The notes beneath the pieces are model-generated. The model made no database searches. It saw only the letters and a list, made by a program, of their open reading frames with translations, and had not been told where the DNA came from. From contig JBECLA010000116.1 of the NCBI GenBank assembly GCA_040235565.1, forward strand, positions 1-57,739: a stretch of 57,739 nt of DNA, in the 5' to 3' direction. This document shows, piece by piece, positions 53,345-57,739 of the stretch. The DNA comes from JAHEIJ01 sp040235565. Lineage in GTDB: Bacteria > Pseudomonadota > Gammaproteobacteria > UBA6429 > Thiohalophilaceae. Position 1 is the stretch's first letter. Each line of letters begins with the position of its first letter. The position numbers were made by a program, and so were the translations under genes.

Positions 53345-53537
53345 AAGGGGCTTAAAAGAAAAGTGACGAGTGACGAGGCTGAAAAGAAAAGTGACGAGTG
53401 ACGAGGAACAAGGTTATAAATTTTCTTTTTTTGTAGTGAGCAGGCTTGGGATCATCCTGTGCCAATAACTGGCAGCTGAATTTTTAAATAACTCAGATAA
53501 TTTCAGTAATCCTCGTCCCTCGTCCCTCGTCACTTCT
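53345..53537. repeat. Heptad-repeat element between speD and coq7
   Basis: The left arm has two tandem 28-bp units (53351-53378 and 53379-53406, differing at one base), each ending AAGTGACGAGTGACGAGG. The right arm is TCGTCCC twice and TCGTCAC (53513-53533). The arms are inverted relative to each other with about 105 bp between them. It lies between convergent genes, starting 12 bp past speD. Confidence 0.9.
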
Positions 53538-53538
53538 T

Positions 53539-54183
53539 TTATATTTTATAGGCTGTTTTCGTCATGATCTTCGAGGTCAGGGTCATGAGTTTCTTGATGG
53601 CTGTCGGCAGATCTGCGCCGCCCGCATGCAGGGCGGTGGTGGCATGATGGCCTTCGTCTTCTTTCATTTGTTCCAGTATCGCGCGGGATTTCTGGTCTTT
53701 CTCACCCAGCTGTGCCAGATGGCTGTCCAGATGCCGTACCACCTGGCGTTCCGTTTCGGTGACAAAACCCAGGCTCCATTTGTCGCCGGCCAGACCGGCG
53801 ATGGCGCCAATCGCGAGAGAACCGCCATACCACAAGGGATTCAAATAACTTTTATGACTGCCGAGTTCGTCAATGCGGGATTCACACCAGGCGAGGTGAT
53901 CGTTTTCCTCCATCGCGGCGCGCTCCATCTTGTCGCGGACTTCCGCTAAACGGGCCGTAAGGGACTGGCCTTCGTACAGGCCCTGGGCAGCGACTTCCCC
54001 GGCGTGATTGATACGCATCAGACGCCCGGCCAGATCTTTTTCCGCCTCGGTCAATTCCGTCTCCTGGATGTCGCCGGCGGGATTGGGGCGTTCGGTGACC
54101 TGCGGGCGACCGAAAACCGTCCGCAGGCCGGTATCGAGGTGCATCAGGAATTTATCCGCAGGGCTGTATTGACGGCTTGGCAT
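53539..54183 (-). CDS. coq7: 2-polyprenyl-3-methyl-6-methoxy-1,4-benzoquinone monooxygenase
   Basis: A 214-residue ferritin-like di-iron enzyme that hydroxylates a ubiquinone precursor. Iron-ligand motifs are AMEENDHLAWCESRIDELG and MKEDEGHHATTA, with LMRINHAGEVAAQGLY upstream. I chose ATG 54183 because the preceding in-frame 30 residues lie outside the family's usual start. Its presence fits aerobic ubiquinone synthesis. Confidence 0.94.
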   Translation of the reverse strand: MPSRQYSPADKFLMHLDTGLRTVFGRPQVTERPNPAGDIQETELTEAEKDLAGRLMRINHAGEVAAQGLYEGQSLTARLAEVRDKMERAAMEENDHLAWCESRIDELGSHKSYLNPLWYGGSLAIGAIAGLAGDKWSLGFVTETERQVVRHLDSHLAQLGEKDQKSRAILEQMKEDEGHHATTALHAGGADLPTAIKKLMTLTSKIMTKTAYKI

Positions 54184-54239
54184 AGAGTGGAAAGATACAA
54201 GTTTCAACGGTGCGATTTCAAGCCAATTCCAGCCGGGAC

Positions 54240-55514
54240 TCAGGATGGCATGCCCGTTTCCGGCAGCAGGCAATCCGCCAGGACCACAACCGGGTGGACC
54301 ACCTGGCGAGCGGCGTGCCGGTCCAGGCCGGCCTTGAGGAACAGGCTGCAGCCGGGATTGGTACTGACGACCCGATCCGCCTTGAGCTGTTCAATATGGT
54401 GCAACTTTTCGCTGCGTAACGTGCTGGCCATGCGGGGTTGTTTCAGCATGTAGCTGCCCGCCGCGCCACAGCATTGCGCGTTGTCCGGCAAGCTTTCGAT
54501 GTGAAGGTCGGGAATGCGGGATAGCAGCGCTGTGGCGACGCCGGTCTGGCGCAGGCCATTGCGTTCGCTGCAGGGCTCATGCACGGCGATACGTTGTTGG
54601 CTCCGCCGAAACCTTATATTCTCCGGCCAGTCGAGTTCAGCCAGATAGGCGGTGATCTCCTTCAGTTTCGCGGTAAATGCCCTGGCCTGTTCGCGTTCGG
54701 CGTCACGGGTCCAGGGCAGGCTCGCGTATTTCATCAGGTGGGCACCGCAAGCAGTGGCGGTATAAAGAATGGCATCCACCGCTTGAGGATCGAATGCCTG
54801 CAGGTTTTGCCGGGCCAGCTGCATGCCCGCCCCGGTTTCGCCTTCGTGCCACGCCAATGCCCCGCAACAGGTTTGTCCCGGGAACACTTCCACGCTCAGA
54901 CCGAGCTGATGTAACACGGCAAGACTGGCTTTGATGGTGGTCTGTTCCAGGGTACTGCCGAGACAACCGGTGAACAGCGCAACCCGGCCGCGGGGGGAGC
55001 GGGCCTCGAGGGTGGCGGGGAATCGGGCCGCACGTTGCAGCCGGGGCAACAGGCTGGCGTGATAATCCAGTCCCAGCAGTCGAAATATCCGGGTTTTGTC
55101 GAGCAACCAGTGCAGCCCGCTGGCTTGATAAAGCCAGAGGAGATTATTCAACCGGCGCAAACGTTGGGGTTGTCCCGGCAGGCGCGTCGCCTGTTGGGCG
55201 AATCGCCCTCTCGGCCCGGGAGTAACATGGTGTTGATTCAACCAGATTCGGGTGGTATCGAGTAACGTTTCATACTCAACCCCCGCCGGGCAGACCCGCT
55301 CGCAATTGCGACAGTCCAGGCAGCGATCCAGGTGCGCCAGCAAGCGGGGGCTGGTGGCTAATTGTTCACTCGCCAGTCCCTGTATCAATGCAATCCGCCC
55401 GCGCGGGGATTCGTTTTCATTCAGGCTGTCACGATAGGTGGGACAGTGCGGCAGACACAGGCCGCATTTCACACAGCGATCGGCCAGGGTGAGAATTTCG
55501 ATTTCGAGTGACAA
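54240..55514 (-). CDS. glcF: Glycolate oxidase iron-sulfur subunit GlcF
   Basis: A 424-residue protein with two 4Fe-4S ferredoxin motifs (CVKCGLCLPHCPTY near residue 15 and CLDCRNCERVCPAG near residue 66). Two CCG cysteine-rich domains follow (FTGCLGSTLEQTT, TCCGALAWHEGE, DNAQCCGAAGSYML). It fits GlcF, which with GlcD/E oxidises glycolate to glyoxylate. The start is TTG 55514. glcD and glcE are not adjacent. In an autotroph it would salvage RuBisCO-derived glycolate together with gph. Confidence 0.88.
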   Translation of the reverse strand: MSLEIEILTLADRCVKCGLCLPHCPTYRDSLNENESPRGRIALIQGLASEQLATSPRLLAHLDRCLDCRNCERVCPAGVEYETLLDTTRIWLNQHHVTPGPRGRFAQQATRLPGQPQRLRRLNNLLWLYQASGLHWLLDKTRIFRLLGLDYHASLLPRLQRAARFPATLEARSPRGRVALFTGCLGSTLEQTTIKASLAVLHQLGLSVEVFPGQTCCGALAWHEGETGAGMQLARQNLQAFDPQAVDAILYTATACGAHLMKYASLPWTRDAEREQARAFTAKLKEITAYLAELDWPENIRFRRSQQRIAVHEPCSERNGLRQTGVATALLSRIPDLHIESLPDNAQCCGAAGSYMLKQPRMASTLRSEKLHHIEQLKADRVVSTNPGCSLFLKAGLDRHAARQVVHPVVVLADCLLPETGMPS

Positions 55515-55672
55515 GAGTGTATGGATCGTGAAGAGTTAAACCGCGTCGATATATAATGCGACCCTGTCTCAGGGTGAATGGCGTATAATTCTATCGCATT
55601 CCCCTTCTGTGTGGTGGATTGAATCATGAGCTATTGCCTGGCGACTTGACCAGGTGCATCGTTGGATGAAGC

Positions 55673-55984
55673 ATGCCTTTTTATAAGTATCACCTCTTTT
55701 TCTGTACCAACCAGCGCGATCCGGGCGAAGCCTGCTGCGCCAACCACAATGCCCGCCAGGTCCGTGATTACGCCAAACAGCGTCTCAAGGAACTGGGGCT
55801 GCACGGGCCGGGTGAAGTGCGGGTGAACCTGGCGGGTTGTCTCGGACGGTGTGAACTGGGGCCGGTGCTGGTGGTGTACCCGGAGGGTACCTGGTACACC
55901 TATGTCGATGAAGAAGACATCGATGACATCATCGAGCAGCACTTGCAGCAGGGCAAGCCGGTCAAGCGATTGATGATCGACTGA
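55673..55984 (+). CDS. (2Fe-2S) thioredoxin-like ferredoxin
   Basis: A 103-residue protein of the thioredoxin-like 2Fe-2S ferredoxin type. Cysteines lie in KYHLFFCTNQRDPGEACC and NLAGCLGRCELGPVLVVYPEG, matching the four-cysteine cluster. It starts at ATG 55673 and is followed by a hydrolase gene after 13 bp. The partner is unknown. Confidence 0.9.
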   Translation: MPFYKYHLFFCTNQRDPGEACCANHNARQVRDYAKQRLKELGLHGPGEVRVNLAGCLGRCELGPVLVVYPEGTWYTYVDEEDIDDIIEQHLQQGKPVKRLMID

Positions 55985-55997
55985 ACCGCCCTGGCAG

Positions 55998-56654
55998 ATG
56001 GCCAAATCAACGACGAGTCACGAACAGCTTCTCATCCCCGGACCAGCGGGACAGATTGAGGCGGTCCTGGGCCTGCCCGAAGCATACCAACCCGGTGATC
56101 CGGTGGCCGTGGTATGTCATCCCCATTCCCTCTACGGCGGCAGTTTGCGCAACAAGGTGGTCCATATACTGGCCGAGACCCTGATCGGCATGGGCATCCC
56201 GAGCCTGCGGTTTAATTTCCGGGGAGTGGGGAAATCCGCCGGGGAATATAACCAGGGGGAGGGCGAACAGGCCGATCTCGAGGCGGTGGTGAAGTGGTTG
56301 AAGCACCGGTTCCCCGCGGCACCCCTCTGGCTGGCGGGCTTTTCCTTCGGGGCCTATGTCGCCTATCGCGCCCATCGCCGGGTCGAGGCCCGGCGGTTGT
56401 TACTGGTGGCGCCGCCAGTCAGCCTGTTTGGATTCGGCCGGACCGAGCCGGTGAGGATTCCCTGGTTGGTGATCCAGGGTTCCGAGGACGAAATCACGCC
56501 TTCCCGCGAAGTCGAAAGCTGGGTGGCCCGCCAGCCGAATCCGCCGACATTTCACCTCATGGCAGAGGCCAGCCACTTTTTCCACGGTCGGCTGAATGAG
56601 CTGCGGGATCTGGTGCAGCAGGAATGGGCCGGCCAGGCAGCCGTTACCAGGTAA
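55998..56654 (+). CDS. Alpha/beta-hydrolase (YheT/DLH-like)
   Basis: A 218-residue cytoplasmic hydrolase. It has VVCHPHSLYGGSLRNKVVHILAETL, LRFNFRGVGKSAGEYNQGEGE, nucleophile elbow GFSFGAYVAYRAH, an acid candidate in IQGSEDEITP and His in ASHFFHGRL. The HPHSLYGGS pattern is common in bacterial alpha/beta-hydrolases linked to ferredoxin genes. It is probably co-transcribed with the ferredoxin; the substrate is unknown. Confidence 0.88.
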   Translation: MAKSTTSHEQLLIPGPAGQIEAVLGLPEAYQPGDPVAVVCHPHSLYGGSLRNKVVHILAETLIGMGIPSLRFNFRGVGKSAGEYNQGEGEQADLEAVVKWLKHRFPAAPLWLAGFSFGAYVAYRAHRRVEARRLLLVAPPVSLFGFGRTEPVRIPWLVIQGSEDEITPSREVESWVARQPNPPTFHLMAEASHFFHGRLNELRDLVQQEWAGQAAVTR

Positions 56655-56720
56655 AATTTCTATAAAAAACAGTGTGTTGTTAATTCGTATTTATCTAATC
56701 AATTTATTCAGGCATTTTGC

Positions 56721-56749
56721 TTGACTAAAGATAAGAGTTTGCTTATATT
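56721..56749 (+). promoter_or_regulatory. Sigma-70 promoter, 17-bp spacing
   Basis: TTGACT (56721-56726), a 17-bp spacer, TATATT (56744-56749). The start is predicted near 56756. It points to the short RNA candidate. Confidence 0.75.
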
Positions 56750-56755
56750 AATAAA

Positions 56756-56840
56756 CACTGATTTACAGTTTTGACTCCTCCATCCTCCTTATGGTGGTAT
56801 TTACTAGGCGCGGTTACCCCCTTTTCCGCGCCTTTTTTTT
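56756..56840 (+). ncRNA. Candidate small RNA (about 85 nt)
   Basis: It runs from the predicted start after the -10 box to a rho-independent terminator. A CCAT-CCTCCTT-ATGG hairpin puts a CCUCCUU sequence, complementary to Shine-Dalgarno sites, in a loop, and a second CTCCTCC stretch lies just before it. An rplM leader attenuator is the alternative. Confidence 0.5.
56806..56840 (+). terminator. Rho-independent terminator upstream of rplM
   Basis: AGGCGCGG, a 12-nt pyrimidine-rich loop and CCGCGCCT form a perfect 8-bp stem followed by a run of eight T. Confidence 0.92.
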
Positions 56841-56896
56841 GCCTGTAAGAAAGTGCTCCAGGCACAAAAGGGCAGGATGATAAAAGCAGACGGCCC

Positions 56897-56925
56897 TTGT
56901 ATCTTCAGGCCGATTTCAGTAAGAT
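56897..56925 (+). promoter_or_regulatory. Candidate rplM promoter
   Basis: TTGTAT (56897-56902), 17-bp spacer, TAAGAT (56920-56925). The start would be near 56932, leaving a short leader before ATG 56969. Confidence 0.5.
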
Positions 56926-56968
56926 TCCGCCTCTTTTTTCGAGCAGATTTACTCTTGGGACCGAGAGC

Positions 56969-57397
56969 ATGAAAACCTTTAGTGCAAAGCCGGAAACCGT
57001 CAAACGTGACTGGTACGTCATCGACGCCGAAAACAAGGTGCTGGGACGCCTGGCTACTGAAATTGCGCGCCGCCTGCGCGGCAAGCACAAGCCGGAATAT
57101 ACCCCGCATGTGGATACCGGCGATTACATCGTGGTGATCAACGCCGACAAAGTTGCGGTAACGGGCAACAAGGAATCGGACAAGGTTTACCATCACCACA
57201 CCGGTTACCCGGGTGGAATCAAGTCCATTAGCCTGGACAAGCAGCGCCAGGCAGCGCCAGAGCGCATTATCGAAACCGCGGTGCGTGGCATGTTGCCGAA
57301 AAACAGTCTGGGTCGGGCAATGTTCCGCAAGCTGAAGGTCTATGCCGGCCCGGAACACAAACATACCGCCCAGCAGCCCAAGCAGCTGGAGATCTGA
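56969..57397 (+). CDS. rplM: Ribosomal protein L13
   Basis: A 142-residue large-subunit protein. The start at ATG 56969 gives the standard N-terminus MKTFSAKPETVKRDWYVIDA. VLGRLATEIARRLRGKHKPEYTPHVD and KNSLGRAMFRKLKVYAGPEHKHTAQQP are characteristic. rpsI follows after 19 bp. In gammaproteobacteria L13 can repress its own operon through the leader, which makes the upstream terminator notable. Confidence 0.97.
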   Translation: MKTFSAKPETVKRDWYVIDAENKVLGRLATEIARRLRGKHKPEYTPHVDTGDYIVVINADKVAVTGNKESDKVYHHHTGYPGGIKSISLDKQRQAAPERIIETAVRGMLPKNSLGRAMFRKLKVYAGPEHKHTAQQPKQLEI

Positions 57398-57416
57398 GGT
57401 TTAGACAGGAATTACC

Positions 57417-57739
57417 ATGGCAGATACTTATTACAGCACCGGTCGCCGCAAAAGCTCTACCGCCCGCGTTTACCTGAGCGCCGGCAAGGGCGACATTCTC
57501 GTCAACAATCGTCCGCTGGATACCTATTTCGGCCGCGAAACCGCCCGCATGGTGGTTCGTCAGCCGCTGCAACTGGCCGACATGGCAGACAAGTTCGACA
57601 TCAAGGTATTCGTCAAAGGCGGCGGTAATACCGGGCAGGCGGGTGCGATTCGCCACGGCATCACCCGTGCCCTGATGAAGTATGACGAAGCTCTGCGTAG
57701 CCCGTTACGTCGTGCCGGTTATGTCACCCGTGACGCCCG
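57417..57739 (+). CDS. rpsI: Ribosomal protein S9 (3' end outside window)
   Basis: The first 107 codons are present: MADTYYSTGRRKSSTARVYL, GRETARMVVRQPL, GQAGAIRHGITRALM and RRAGYVTRDA match S9. The window ends before the C-terminal basic tail. The ribosome site AGACAGGA precedes ATG 57417. Confidence 0.96.
   Translation, partial: MADTYYSTGRRKSSTARVYLSAGKGDILVNNRPLDTYFGRETARMVVRQPLQLADMADKFDIKVFVKGGGNTGQAGAIRHGITRALMKYDEALRSPLRRAGYVTRDA

Larger units (their letters stand above)
56655..56968. other. 314-bp spacer before rplM
   Basis: No protein gene. It contains a promoter (56721-56749), a candidate short RNA ending in a strong terminator (56806-56840) and a second promoter (56897-56925) close to rplM. 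Confidence 0.8.

Overview
The window is chromosomal DNA of a gammaproteobacterium that fixes CO2. A form I (IA-like) RuBisCO operon with CbbQ/CbbO activase genes and a divergent cbbR sits next to a glycolytic/Calvin gene run (tkt-gap-pgk-pyk-fba). Further along are rpe and phosphoglycolate phosphatase. The crp/OsmC pair, speD, coq7 and rplM-rpsI are arranged as in Gammaproteobacteria. A sulfur- or hydrogen-oxidising lithoautotroph is my inference; no sulfur-oxidation gene is present to prove it.

Layout. 0-5.6 kb: the 3' part of a giant Ig/cadherin-like repeat surface protein with a C-terminal membrane anchor, then a GGDEF-GGDEF-EAL c-di-GMP enzyme. 5.7-14 kb: a thioredoxin-like protein, tkt-gap-pgk-pyk-fba and a small unknown gene. 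14-18 kb (minus): a beta-barrel protein, an unknown gene, a UPF0114 membrane protein and purEK. 18-23.5 kb (minus): cbbL-cbbS-orf103-cbbQ-cbbO. A strong terminator separates cbbS from orf103, and the 103-residue product of orf103 is unrecognised. 23.7-25.2 kb: cbbR and a haem-binding DUF3365 protein.

25.4-41.8 kb is largely a copper region. It has a Cys-rich small protein, a CusCBA-type efflux operon whose fusion protein carries two extra metal-binding domains, DUF302, TonB, an OprC/NosA-type copper receptor, a sigma-54 activator lacking a sensor domain, a TauE/SafE-DsbD_2 membrane protein, a CopA-type ATPase, a cupredoxin, djlA and a CopD-like protein. The receptor gene has a clear -24/-12 promoter and a perfect 26-bp palindrome upstream, which suggests sigma-54 control of copper uptake by the activator encoded just beyond it.

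42.8-57.7 kb is mainly housekeeping: rpe-gph-trpE-trpG-terC-trpD-trpC, crp, an OsmC protein, DUF885, VOC, speD, coq7, glcF, a 2Fe-2S ferredoxin, a hydrolase and rplM-rpsI. A candidate short RNA with its own promoter and terminator lies before rplM.

A recurrent intergenic element runs through the window: inverted pairs of 7-bp tandem repeats (units such as TCGTCAC, TCGTCCC, GACTAGG) at four places (9.7, 22.0, 40.0-40.5 and 53.3-53.5 kb). One abuts the djlA start codon and one lies between cbbL and cbbS. I saw no tRNA, rRNA, CRISPR array, transposase or phage gene.
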